Shown: piece after piece, positions 1 to 7,051 of the stretch
Position numbering within the stretch: the first letter of the stretch is position 1
Layout: the number at the start of each line of letters is the position of its first letter
Assembly: GCA_947166165.1 (NCBI GenBank)
Contig: CAMVDK010000025.1
Span: 1 to 18,351 of the forward strand
Direction: 5' to 3'
DNA length: 18,351 bases
DNA from: an uncultured Porphyromonadaceae bacterium
Lineage (GTDB): Bacteria > Bacteroidota > Bacteroidia > Bacteroidales > Muribaculaceae
Translations under genes and position numbers: made by a program
Notes under the pieces: generated by a model
Database searches by the model: none
What the model saw: the letters and a program-made list of their open reading frames with translations, nothing else
What the model was told of the DNA's origin: nothing

Positions 1-151
1 GCACAATCTCGCCGTATTGGTAGCCCACCGACACGCAGCGGCGACCAAGATACTCATCTATCACGCGCTCGATGGGCTTAAACTGCTTGGTCACGAAATA
101 AATTCCACCGAAAGGCGTGATTTTCTCATTTTTTATTTGTACCTTTGCCAT
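1..151 (-). CDS. IS1380-family-like transposase, N-terminal fragment (cut by window edge)
   Basis: Reading the minus strand from an ATG at 149-151 gives 50 open codons that run off the left edge. The start reads MAKVQIKNEKITPFGG, and further on comes a GYQYGEI motif preceded by LGRRC. From memory of the family, the pattern MAKVQIK..TPFGGI...QF...ID..LG.RC...GYQY.EI is typical of the N-terminus of Bacteroides IS1380-type transposases, which are DDE enzymes that cut and paste the element. Only this N-terminal part is present, so the catalytic residues and the far inverted repeat cannot be seen. Whether the element is intact is unknown. A promoter lies 50 to 80 bp upstream. The call rests on N-terminal pattern similarity only. 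Confidence 0.75.
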   Translation of the reverse strand, partial: MAKVQIKNEKITPFGGIYFVTKQFKPIERVIDEYLGRRCVSVGYQYGEIV

Positions 152-198
152 ATCTTATTTGTCTTGTCGATGAGATTTCTCTCAGTTTTTTTGCACCA

Positions 199-229
199 CT
201 AAATTAGGTGAAATCCCCGACATGGCAAA
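199..229 (-). promoter_or_regulatory. Promoter of the transposase gene
   Basis: On the minus strand a TTTG box (226-229) is followed after 19 nt by TAATTTAG (199-206). This matches the Bacteroidetes -33/-7 consensus TTTG-N19/20-TAnnTTTG at all but one defined position. The predicted start of transcription is about 40 nt upstream of the transposase ATG. The TTTG box is also the T-run that follows the adjacent hairpin. Confidence 0.5.
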
Positions 230-230
230 A

Positions 231-257
231 TCCTGGGCAACTTTTTGTTGCCCAGGA
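231..257 (-). terminator. Perfect 11-bp hairpin followed by T-run
   Basis: The arms TCCTGGGCAAC (231-241) and GTTGCCCAGGA (247-257) are exact reverse complements around a 5-nt loop. Read on the minus strand, the stem is followed by TTTTG, so it can act as an intrinsic terminator for transcripts leaving the AT-rich genes upstream. It would also shield the transposase gene from read-in transcription. It may lie inside the end of the insertion sequence; the exact IS boundary cannot be placed without the other end. Confidence 0.55.
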
Positions 258-329
258 TGTTATAAAAATAGTTGACTATAGTAGTGCGGATTTAAGGATA
301 AATATATCTTGAACTATTCGGTGTGTAAA

Positions 330-539
330 TTAGGCAGACGCATCTGCCAAACTTTGTTCCATCTCAAAATGAGGACAAGTATATCCAAGGTTGGTTATGC
401 TTTTATGGTCATCCCACTTTAGCATATTACGGCATAAGTCGATGAACCTATCTTCCTTGCCGTCCTTTCCTTTCTGCGTCCAACATTCTTTTCTTTGTTT
501 GCGTTTTAAATGATGTAAGTAAGTCGGTATTTGAATAAT
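330..539 (-). other. Unassigned open frame overlapping the 3' end of the WG-repeat gene
   Basis: A minus-strand frame different from that of the WG-repeat gene is open for 69 codons, from just after a stop at 540-542 to a TAA at 330-332. Its C-terminal half looks protein-like, with segments such as ECWTQKGKDGKEDRF, LCRNMLKWDDHKS and TCPHFEMEQSLADASA. It has no ATG near its beginning. It could be the tail of an older gene truncated when the AT-rich insert arrived, the native C-terminus of the WG-repeat protein reached by a frameshift, or chance. I do not recognise the family. Together with the 152-329 flank (promoter, hairpin and plain AT-rich DNA) this is all I see between the transposase and the WG-repeat gene. 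Confidence 0.3.
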
Positions 540-2811
540 CTAATTGTAAGTAGTTAATTTTTATATTCATGATTATCCGCTTCAATTCTTGTTTTTCTCT
601 TGACTGTTTACAAGGCACTTGAAGAATCACTTTTTCACATTTTTGTATATAATTGTTCCATTTCTCTTGGGCATCCTCAATAATGGCTCTTTTTGTAGGA
701 CATGTAGTTCTCAATGCATTGAACCTTTTCATTATCATATTATCTAGGTTAAACATAGTTTTTTCCAACGGTTTTCTGCCATATATTGAGATATACGGAT
801 AATACAGTTGATTATAAAGAGAGTCATGAAATGATATAGGTTTACTTCCTCGTATTTCTCTCTTCACTAGTCTATTACTTTTATTTCTATTGCTTCGACC
901 GTTTTTATCCGGAATATTAAGCAAATAGATTATGTGTGAAGTCAGTAAGCTTTCACTCATATATGAACTCGTAACATCACTCTCTATATCTTTGAAACAT
1001 TCATGATGAAGTGTGTTTATAGCTGCATAACAATCTTTATAAGCTTCATTCATTTCAACTAAAGATGGGTACAGTCCTGGATAATTGGCCCACCTGTTTT
1101 CGTCTAATTGATGATTGTAGTACTCTAGTGCCTTCATAATCTCTTTTAGTTGTTGTTTGTCACTAATAAGATTGAACTCTTTTTCACTAAATCCATACAA
1201 ACTCTTTACATTACAGGCTTCGGTAGAATAATTCACTTCGAACTCCCTTTTTATCAAGCTCCATAGATCGTAACCGTAAAAGACATGATATCCTCCATAT
1301 TCCGCCTCATGCGCTAGGGAATCAACAATAGTTTTGTATTCGCTCAGCTGTAATCTATTTCGTTGAGCAGCAACAATCCAGTTTATGAGTTTAAATGTAT
1401 TTGGATATATATCCTCCATCCATTGTTGTAGCACGTGTCCATGCCACAATTTAGGATAATCATTTTTGGGGCGCGGAGTTTTATGAGACCACACGACCTT
1501 GCCACTGCGGTTAATATATCCTTCAACAATTGAATCCAGTCCGTTTTTGCGAAAATAGGCCAATTCATTGTCAAAATCATCGCAATAGTCAAACTGACAT
1601 GGTATGCATATAATGAAAGATTGGTTGATAAATCCCCATTTATTGTTTATTTTTATTGGGGCTAAACCCCGATGAAAAGAACCAACATTTTCAAAGACTT
1701 GCGGGCTGCGAATCTGCAAAGCTGAATCCACAAAAGTCCAGCCAGTCTGACCATTCCAATTGCCGTAAGTGGCAAAATATCCTTCACGAGCTCTATGCCA
1801 AATAAACTTGGATCCTGTTATCCAAGTTTTGCAGAGGTTATCATCAAGTACGCTGATTGTATCAGCATTACCATCATGGCAGATAGTCAAGCCACAGCCC
1901 ATATATACAAAACCAATCTGAGGGTCAAGGGTGAGTATCTGGCTGATAACTTCCATGCAGGTGTCTACTAAAAGCCATTTATAACAACTATGTTTTACAG
2001 TTATGCTATCTCCTAACAGGAGTTCTTGAGTGGGTTGACGAAGCCACATCTTTCCATCATAGAAACCTTCAATAGAAAATCTATCAAAATAGCAAGAACT
2101 GGCATCTATATCTGAGTATCGGATTGTTTTAGAATTGACATATTTATCTGAAATCATTCTTATGTTGCCATTATTATCATATACCATAAAATCACCATGA
2201 GTGCCATGGGTCGATGGCAATAGAATTCGACCATCATTAAAACCACGTATTTCATTGTTCCAAAGAATATTTTCGATAACAATTGTGTCTTTTCGGATAT
2301 CAATATAATTATATTGCAATCGCTTATGGCCATGTATTAAAATGGTGTCTTGTGCCAATTGGATGCTTGAAACAGGTTCCAAGCACTCCTCTAATTTTTC
2401 ATTGAATGACAGTTTTTTGCTGCTAAATTTAAAATATAGAGAATCGCACATTGAATCTATGAAAATGCGAGTGGTGTCAACAATTATATTGTTTTGTGTG
2501 TCTATCACTCCATAATGAATCGCGACATTGCCGTCGAGACTGCCACATCTTTCGATGTCCGTTATGACTAACGCTAAACCATCATCCGAAAAATCACTCA
2601 CATAAGGGTACTGTGGCTGAATTATGACTGCCCCAGTGCTGTCAATGAACCCATAAAGACCATTGTCTTGAATTCTATATAGCCTTTCGTGATTTAGCAG
2701 TTTAAAACTCTGAGGTGTGCTCCAAACAATATGCGAAAAAACGTAATAAAGGAGTGCACCCAATGAGCCAACAAGAATGATTCTTTTAGAAATCCGAAAT
2801 ACTGAACTCAT
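448..2811 (-). CDS. Membrane-anchored WG-repeat protein, function unknown
   Basis: This is a 787-residue protein with one N-terminal hydrophobic segment (about 10-30) preceded by basic residues. It is therefore probably an inner-membrane anchor or uncleaved signal with the rest outside the cytoplasm. WG (KWG-type) repeats are visible at residues 43-83 (LYGFIDSTG then a PQY strand), near 98-113 (YGVIDTQNN), at 355-385 and at 390-440 (KWGFINQ and GYINRSGKVVW). WG repeats form beta-rich scaffolds and are common in Bacteroidetes, usually without an assigned role. Residues 445-787 are charged and probably helical, with no recognised domain. The start overlaps the end of the upstream membrane-protein gene by 26 bp in another frame, which suggests translational coupling. 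The DNA is clearly more AT-rich than the genes right of 4900, so recent acquisition is likely. A competing frame covers its last 30 codons. Confidence 0.75.
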   Translation of the reverse strand: MSSVFRISKRIILVGSLGALLYYVFSHIVWSTPQSFKLLNHERLYRIQDNGLYGFIDSTGAVIIQPQYPYVSDFSDDGLALVITDIERCGSLDGNVAIHYGVIDTQNNIIVDTTRIFIDSMCDSLYFKFSSKKLSFNEKLEECLEPVSSIQLAQDTILIHGHKRLQYNYIDIRKDTIVIENILWNNEIRGFNDGRILLPSTHGTHGDFMVYDNNGNIRMISDKYVNSKTIRYSDIDASSCYFDRFSIEGFYDGKMWLRQPTQELLLGDSITVKHSCYKWLLVDTCMEVISQILTLDPQIGFVYMGCGLTICHDGNADTISVLDDNLCKTWITGSKFIWHRAREGYFATYGNWNGQTGWTFVDSALQIRSPQVFENVGSFHRGLAPIKINNKWGFINQSFIICIPCQFDYCDDFDNELAYFRKNGLDSIVEGYINRSGKVVWSHKTPRPKNDYPKLWHGHVLQQWMEDIYPNTFKLINWIVAAQRNRLQLSEYKTIVDSLAHEAEYGGYHVFYGYDLWSLIKREFEVNYSTEACNVKSLYGFSEKEFNLISDKQQLKEIMKALEYYNHQLDENRWANYPGLYPSLVEMNEAYKDCYAAINTLHHECFKDIESDVTSSYMSESLLTSHIIYLLNIPDKNGRSNRNKSNRLVKREIRGSKPISFHDSLYNQLYYPYISIYGRKPLEKTMFNLDNMIMKRFNALRTTCPTKRAIIEDAQEKWNNYIQKCEKVILQVPCKQSREKQELKRIIMNIKINYLQLDYSNTDLLTSFKTQTKKRMLDAERKGRQGR

Positions 2812-4261
2812 GATTATTCACTTTAATCTTTCTTAAAAAATAACCGTTATCATTCATTGTGCCCACAATGCTGCTATCAGCTTCGCAAAATGGAGGAGGG
2901 GTTGATTCGCCTACATCAGTATAATAGTGTCTTCTATACTGAAGTTTAATTTGCTTTTCATCATATTTAATGACAGCCAAAGCAAGCAGACTCATAACCA
3001 ACACCGTACTGCAGACTATTATGGGCAATTTTAGCCCATTCCTATATCTCTGTTTTAGAAGGAAAATTGTTATCACCATTGCACAGACCATAGCAACAAA
3101 AGTTCCTAACCTGCCTAAACCTTTAAAGTCGAACTCTTGCGGAGATATGACAGCAGACTGTTGTACGACACTGCAACTAAGTATGACGATACAATGTTTG
3201 TCATACCAGTAGCCTAAAATTGGAGGGCTGTAATCATTTATGCGCAGTTTTTTTTCATCTTTATTTTTGTTTTGATGTCTTTCATAAAGCTGTTCAGACA
3301 TTATTTCGTGAAAAAGAAGAATATTTGGATTATTGAGGCTTAATCTTTCATTTATGATGCTTTCAAAGTCTTCATCCCACTTATTATTTCTATTTTGGGG
3401 ATTTATAAAATTGATAAATGGAGATTCAACTGACCTCGTAAAGAACCTATATGCACTATCGAGTTCTGCATATATTTGTTCTATGCTCAACGTGTCTACA
3501 TTTCTTATTATAACTTGATATGGGAACATGGAAATCTTGTCTAATCTGCCATAGTGGTGGTAATGAGATATCTCAAGCATCCAATGCCATCCAACACCCT
3601 CTTTTATTCTCACTCCGTAAGCCGATATGTTTCTTAAAATACTGTCGGTTATTGATTGTTTTTCAGAGAATTGCCTTGAAACGGAAGTTTTAGGAGAATC
3701 AAAAAAAAGAAGTGAGTCAATACCATAAATCCTTGAAGTCAAATATGAAATAGGCATCTTTTCGACTTCTAAGAAGAAATTGTATTCATCGCGTTGCCAT
3801 TTAAGCCATTGATTCTGCCAACTAAACTGACTACTTTTGTTTCCCAAATTTTCGAATTGTCGCGACCTAACATATAACGTATCTTTTGAATTATTATCAT
3901 AAGCAATCAGGAGTTCATTGCGGCACATAACCCATTTTGAGACATTCGTTGCTGAATAGAATAGCATACAGATTGAGCAGAACAACAGAATAAAGACATA
4001 GATGGAATTAGAAAGAGTGCCATTTTTCAGCCAACAGAATAGAGACTTCAATGCTGACAACATTTCATGTATATATGAATTAATTACACGAGATATACAG
4101 CTAATTAAATCTCTGAAATTAATGGTACATTTCTTACTTGAATGTTTAATTGTTGGAGGGGGATTACGTCTACAGATGTTTTCAAGTGTCTTGTCTTGAG
4201 AAACATCGTCACAACAACACCGCTCGTATTGCTTTATCCTTTGTATTATTTTTTTGTCCAT
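2786..4261 (-). CDS. Three-span membrane protein, function unknown
   Basis: This 491-residue protein has a Cys-rich start (CCC at residues 15-17, further Cys near 30, 45 and 55) and a first membrane span at about 86-104. A long soluble region follows (105-383), then a pair of spans at about 384-402 and 412-431, and a 60-residue tail. The middle region is rich in Trp, Tyr and Ser and probably lies outside the cytoplasm. No catalytic motif or known family was recognised. The 3' end overlaps the start of the WG-repeat gene by 26 bp, so the two proteins are probably made together and may form one envelope complex (inference). No convincing promoter lies in the 110 bp before its ATG. Transcription probably comes from the tandem promoters near 4665-4779, reading through the RNA-like segment. 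It shares the AT-rich composition of its partner. Confidence 0.7.
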   Translation of the reverse strand: MDKKIIQRIKQYERCCCDDVSQDKTLENICRRNPPPTIKHSSKKCTINFRDLISCISRVINSYIHEMLSALKSLFCWLKNGTLSNSIYVFILLFCSICMLFYSATNVSKWVMCRNELLIAYDNNSKDTLYVRSRQFENLGNKSSQFSWQNQWLKWQRDEYNFFLEVEKMPISYLTSRIYGIDSLLFFDSPKTSVSRQFSEKQSITDSILRNISAYGVRIKEGVGWHWMLEISHYHHYGRLDKISMFPYQVIIRNVDTLSIEQIYAELDSAYRFFTRSVESPFINFINPQNRNNKWDEDFESIINERLSLNNPNILLFHEIMSEQLYERHQNKNKDEKKLRINDYSPPILGYWYDKHCIVILSCSVVQQSAVISPQEFDFKGLGRLGTFVAMVCAMVITIFLLKQRYRNGLKLPIIVCSTVLVMSLLALAVIKYDEKQIKLQYRRHYYTDVGESTPPPFCEADSSIVGTMNDNGYFLRKIKVNNHEFSISDF

Positions 4262-4389
4262 AACGCCTTTCGTAATTATCTTATGGGAACCTGCATACTA
4301 TTAATGCGTTTACATCTCATTTAAAGGTTAAGTCACAATGTCCTGTTCTTGTGCCCATGCGGTTTGACTTGACATTCGTAAACAAACAA

Positions 4390-4589
4390 AAAAGCGCAGG
4401 GAACCTGGGTTTATCTTCAACGAGGCATCGCCAAACGCCTTCAGCAAAATAAACAGTTCACCCCACGCTGTCCTGTATATCTCCGACCCTTCAGGTAGTG
4501 ATATGACAAGCGTAAGAGCGTTTCCACTGCTTATCCCTTGCTGACGTGAAATTGGCGATTTTCGTTGAAGGGGAAAAGCCAACGCTTTT
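4390..4589 (-). ncRNA. ssrS: Rod-shaped structured RNA, candidate 6S RNA
   Basis: On the minus strand, segments of this 200-nt stretch pair in nested order along one long rod. Pairing regions (plus coordinates) are 4390-4396 with 4583-4589, 4415-4423 with 4562-4570, 4427-4432 with 4554-4559, 4441-4447 with 4538-4544, 4449-4457 with 4526-4534 (one G-U), 4465-4469 with 4517-4521, and 4477-4481 with 4500-4504, with a small apical hairpin near 4486-4496. A T-rich run follows the 3' end (TTTTTTGTTTG), as at an intrinsic terminator. Length, single-rod shape, unpaired central stretches and 5'-3' closure fit 6S RNA, which binds the housekeeping RNA polymerase. No primary-sequence signature was used, so another structured RNA is possible. 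A 96-codon frame (4328-4618) crosses the segment and is probably spurious. Transcription could start at the 4665-4696 promoter with processing, or at a weak TTTG-containing box near 4595. Confidence 0.5.
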
Positions 4590-4664
4590 ATTTTCAAAAT
4601 GTTACGTGCACACATCAAAGGCTATAGATGTATGACAATTATAAACTGTGATGTGTACACAAGG

Positions 4665-4696
4665 CAAAGATACTGCTTTTTTTTGAATTACGCAAA
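4665..4696 (-). promoter_or_regulatory. Promoter upstream of the RNA-like segment
   Basis: TTTG (4693-4696) is followed after exactly 20 nt by TATCTTTG (4665-4672) on the minus strand. This is a complete match to the Bacteroidetes consensus TTTG-N19/20-TAnnTTTG. The predicted start near 4657 lies about 70 nt before the closing stem of the rod-shaped RNA and could also serve the two AT-rich membrane-protein genes further on. Confidence 0.65.
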
Positions 4697-4747
4697 AAAG
4701 GCACAATATTTTCACCTGGTGGACTGAATATCTTGCCGATTCCGGTG

Positions 4748-4779
4748 CAAAATTAATGTAACGCCGTCCATTACACAAA
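4748..4779 (-). promoter_or_regulatory. Second tandem promoter
   Basis: TTTG (4776-4779) is followed after 20 nt by TAATTTTG (4748-4755) on the minus strand, again a full match to the Bacteroidetes consensus. It points the same way as the promoter at 4665-4696 and lies 83 bp upstream of it. Its leader would run through a short palindrome (CACCTGGTG) before reaching the downstream promoter. Confidence 0.6.
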
Positions 4780-4794
4780 TTGCAAGCCTTGCAA
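4780..4794. promoter_or_regulatory. Palindrome abutting the -33 box, possible operator
   Basis: TTGCAAG-C-CTTGCAA is a perfect 15-nt palindrome directly next to the -33 box of the upstream tandem promoter. A further copy of the half-site CTTGCAA lies at 4860-4866. Position and symmetry suit a binding site for a dimeric regulator. The regulator is not identified. The rest of 4795-4890 holds two small palindromes (CCCTACCGTAGGG near 4828, ACTATATAGT near 4844) and no gene. Confidence 0.35.
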
Positions 4795-4892
4795 GTATGG
4801 TGATGAAAGATTTATCCTATTTTTGCCCCTACCGTAGGGATAGACTATATAGTATGTGGCTTGCAAATGGCACAGGGAGGTGAAAAAAAGTC

Positions 4893-4927
4893 AAAGGCGG
4901 ACTCTGCTTGCGCTGGAGTCCGCCTTT
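4893..4927 (-). terminator. Intrinsic terminator after the VWA gene
   Basis: AAAGGCGGACTC (4893-4904) and GAGTCCGCCTTT (4916-4927) form a perfect 12-bp stem with an 11-nt loop. On the minus strand the stem is followed by TTTGAC and a run of seven T. It lies 19 bp past the stop codon of the VWA gene and ends that operon. Confidence 0.85.
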
Positions 4928-4945
4928 TTGCCCATTGTGGGGGGC

Positions 4946-6043
4946 TTACCGGGGCCTGATGCCGAGTTCTTGCCAGAAGGCTGCGGGGAGCGAGACGTTT
5001 TCGAGCGAGGTGGCTGACTCGAAGAGTGGCGCCATTTGCCTAGGGGTGAACCCGGCGTTGCCGCAGCCGATGGCGGTGACGAGGAAGTGGGAGTCGGGGT
5101 GCTCGCGGGCGTAGATGAGGAAGCGGCGCACGGTGTCGGCCACGGTGCCGATGGGGAGCGGGGACATGCCGTCGGTGGTGGGGATGGCGTAGCTCTGGCC
5201 TTGGGGGCCTTCGGCCTGGCCCATGACGGCGCCGAAGCGGAGCAGGGCCTGTGCGGCGGCCGAGCCGTTGTGGTTGCCGTGGATGTTGCTGCCGAAGACG
5301 AACACCTGCCCCGGGTCGAGGCTGTCGACGGTGTGCGGCGTGACGCGGTTGCTGTAGTACTGGCGGTTGAAGCTGAACCAGTGCTTGGCGCGCTCGGCCT
5401 CGGATGCGCCGCGCAGCTTGTTGATGTCGCGGTCGATGCGGTGGTAGTGGGCGTGCTTGGCGCCGAGGTCACGTTGCCACGACGAGGTGCTGCCCCGCCC
5501 GCTGTGGGCGAACTCGAGGGAGTTGCCTATGCCCAGGCTCCGTGAGGTGGCTTCCACGTTGTGGCATGCGCCCATGTAGGAGAAGGTCCAGCCCTGTGCG
5601 GTGAGGCGCGCGATGAGTTCGCGCACCTTGTCGAGGGTGTACTCGCGCGAGCTGTTCTCCATGCCGTCGGTCACAATGGTGACCACAGCGGTTGCCAGGT
5701 CTTTGCCCTTGAGTTGCTGCTCGAGGCGGGTGAGCGAGTAGCCCACGGCATCGTAGAGCGGCGTGCCGCCTCCGGGGCTGTACTGGTCGAATTTCCCCAC
5801 TTGGGCTATCGGCACGTTGTCGACGAGGGTGCTCACGTTGCTGCCGGTAAATGAGTCGAAGGTGACGATGGTCACGTAGTGCTTTTGCGACTCGGCCAGG
5901 TCGTGCTGGGCCTGCCGGATGGTGTTGAGCACTTGGTTGACGCCGTCGATGGTGGCCTCTCGCAGCGGCCCCATCGAGCCACTCTCGTCGATGATGAGCA
6001 GGTTGTGGACCTGCGCCAGGGTGGTGGATGTGTTGTTTTTCAT
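4946..6043 (-). CDS. VWA domain protein with C-terminal macro-like domain
   Basis: A 365-residue protein without signal peptide or membrane span, so probably cytoplasmic. Residues 12-200 form a von Willebrand factor A domain with a complete metal-ion (MIDAS) site: D19, S21 and S23 in DESGS, T94 in GGGTPLYD and D126 in VTDGMEN. Residues 246-365 carry VFVFGSN, QGQSYAIPT and TAIGCGNAGF motifs. These resemble the phage-associated A1S_2505-type protein, which I believe is related to macro (ADP-ribose-binding) domains. VWA domains bind partner proteins through a metal, so the second domain is the likely effector. The gene follows the Nudix regulator on the same strand with an 88-bp gap holding no promoter or terminator, so the two are probably cotranscribed. 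That gap carries two TG tracts (6046-6055, 6087-6098). The pairing of ADP-ribose-type functions is inference; the VWA assignment is firm. Confidence 0.85.
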   Translation of the reverse strand: MKNNTSTTLAQVHNLLIIDESGSMGPLREATIDGVNQVLNTIRQAQHDLAESQKHYVTIVTFDSFTGSNVSTLVDNVPIAQVGKFDQYSPGGGTPLYDAVGYSLTRLEQQLKGKDLATAVVTIVTDGMENSSREYTLDKVRELIARLTAQGWTFSYMGACHNVEATSRSLGIGNSLEFAHSGRGSTSSWQRDLGAKHAHYHRIDRDINKLRGASEAERAKHWFSFNRQYYSNRVTPHTVDSLDPGQVFVFGSNIHGNHNGSAAAQALLRFGAVMGQAEGPQGQSYAIPTTDGMSPLPIGTVADTVRRFLIYAREHPDSHFLVTAIGCGNAGFTPRQMAPLFESATSLENVSLPAAFWQELGIRPR

Positions 6044-6131
6044 AATGTGTGTGTGATTGATGATGGTGTGAATAAAATGGTAGTGATGTGTGTGTGTGCT
6101 GGCTGGTTGATGATTTACGGTTTGTGAAGGG

Positions 6132-6833
6132 TCAGAATTCGAGGCGGAAGCCGTTCTGCTTGAGCTCGTTGTAGCTGTCGCGGTTGAAGCGGTAGAGCAT
6201 GGCGTCGCGTTTGGGCGACTGGCGGATGGTCTCGTCGGTGGCGGTGAGCAGTCCGAGGTGCATCATCTTCTTGTGGAAGTTGCGCCGGTCGAAGTGCACG
6301 CCGAGTATGGCTTCGTAGAGCTGCTGCAACTGCCTCATGGTGAAGAGTTCGGGCAGCAGTTCAAAGCCGATGGGCTTGAAGTGGATGTCGCGCCTGAGGC
6401 GTTCGAAGGCCACGCGCAGGATGAGGTCGTGGTCGAAGGCGAGCTTGGGCACGTCGTCGAGGGGAAACCAGTGGGCGCGTGCGGCGTCGTCGCCTCCGCG
6501 CACCTGCTGCAGCTTGACCAGTGCGTAGTAGGCGATGGTGATGACGCGTTCGCGCGGGTCGCGGTCGACATCGGAAAAGGCTTGCAGCTGCGCCATGAAA
6601 CCGTTGTCGATGCCGGTCTCTTCGAGCAGTTCGCGCCGGGCGCAGGCGTCGGTGGTCTCGTCGATGCGCACAAAGCCTCCGGGCAGGGCCCAGCGGCCCA
6701 CATACGGCTCGATGCCGCGCTCGATGAGCAGTACCTGCAGCCGGGTGCCGTCGAAGCCGAATATCACGCAGTCGGTGGTCACGGCGGGGTGGGGGTATTG
6801 ATAACAATATTTCTTTTCAATTGTCGTTTCCAT
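6132..6833 (-). CDS. Nudix-family transcriptional regulator (NrtR/AraR type)
   Basis: A 233-residue protein with a Nudix domain (about 15-150) followed by a winged-helix DNA-binding domain (about 152-233, containing FTMRQLQQLYEAI and RRNFHKKMMHLGLL). This is the layout of NrtR, the Nudix-related repressor of NAD metabolism, and of the Bacteroides arabinose regulator AraR. The Nudix box GX5EX7REUXEEXGU is complete: G53, E59, R67-E68, E71-E72 and G74. It may therefore still bind or hydrolyse a nucleotide diphosphate such as ADP-ribose. No arabinose or NAD biosynthesis genes are in view, so the regulon is open. The adjacent VWA/macro-like gene hints at an ADP-ribose ligand. A strong promoter and a palindrome lie just upstream, suggesting autoregulation. 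The start at 6833 leaves a leader of about 16 nt. Family call firm, ligand uncertain. Confidence 0.85.
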   Translation of the reverse strand: METTIEKKYCYQYPHPAVTTDCVIFGFDGTRLQVLLIERGIEPYVGRWALPGGFVRIDETTDACARRELLEETGIDNGFMAQLQAFSDVDRDPRERVITIAYYALVKLQQVRGGDDAARAHWFPLDDVPKLAFDHDLILRVAFERLRRDIHFKPIGFELLPELFTMRQLQQLYEAILGVHFDRRNFHKKMMHLGLLTATDETIRQSPKRDAMLYRFNRDSYNELKQNGFRLEF

Positions 6834-6838
6834 ATGTC

Positions 6839-6853
6839 GTGTAAATTTGACAC
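6839..6853. promoter_or_regulatory. Imperfect palindrome at the predicted transcription start, possible operator
   Basis: GTGTAAATTTGACAC matches its reverse complement at 6 of 7 position pairs. It lies between the -7 box and the start codon of the Nudix regulator, across the predicted transcription start. That is a usual place for an autorepressor site. A second small palindrome, GTAAATTTTAC (6897-6907), lies just upstream of the -33 box. Confidence 0.35.
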
Positions 6854-6855
6854 CG

Positions 6856-6886
6856 CAAAATTACGGCGAGTTTTTGGAATGGCAAA
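6856..6886 (-). promoter_or_regulatory. Promoter of the Nudix regulator/VWA operon
   Basis: TTTG (6883-6886) is followed after 19 nt by TAATTTTG (6856-6863) on the minus strand, a full match to the Bacteroidetes consensus. The predicted start is about 16 nt before the regulator ATG. The divergent gap 6834-7096 also holds the plus-strand promoter of the GH16 gene and a 13-nt near-direct repeat (6929-6941 and 6992-7004). Confidence 0.7.
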
Positions 6887-7051
6887 ATTTTCCGGAGTAA
6901 ATTTTACGCAAATAACGAAAAACTATTGTTTTCGGTAGTTGTTTGCCTGGATGTGGCGGCAATGCTCGCGGCGATGGATGGTGTGGCACCATTTTCGGTG
7001 GTTGGCAAAGAAAATGCGGGCCGCGAGTGCTGAATTGTCGTAGAATAGTCG

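Noticed and set aside
17..202. 61-codon plus-strand open frame at the left edge
   Set aside because: It is antisense to the transposase N-terminus, whose sequence pattern is recognisable.
4328..4618. 96-codon minus-strand open frame between the two minus-strand operons
   Set aside because: It lies over the rod-shaped RNA segment, and the extensive nested base pairing explains the conservation better. It has no recognised domain. Kept only as the alternative in the RNA entry.
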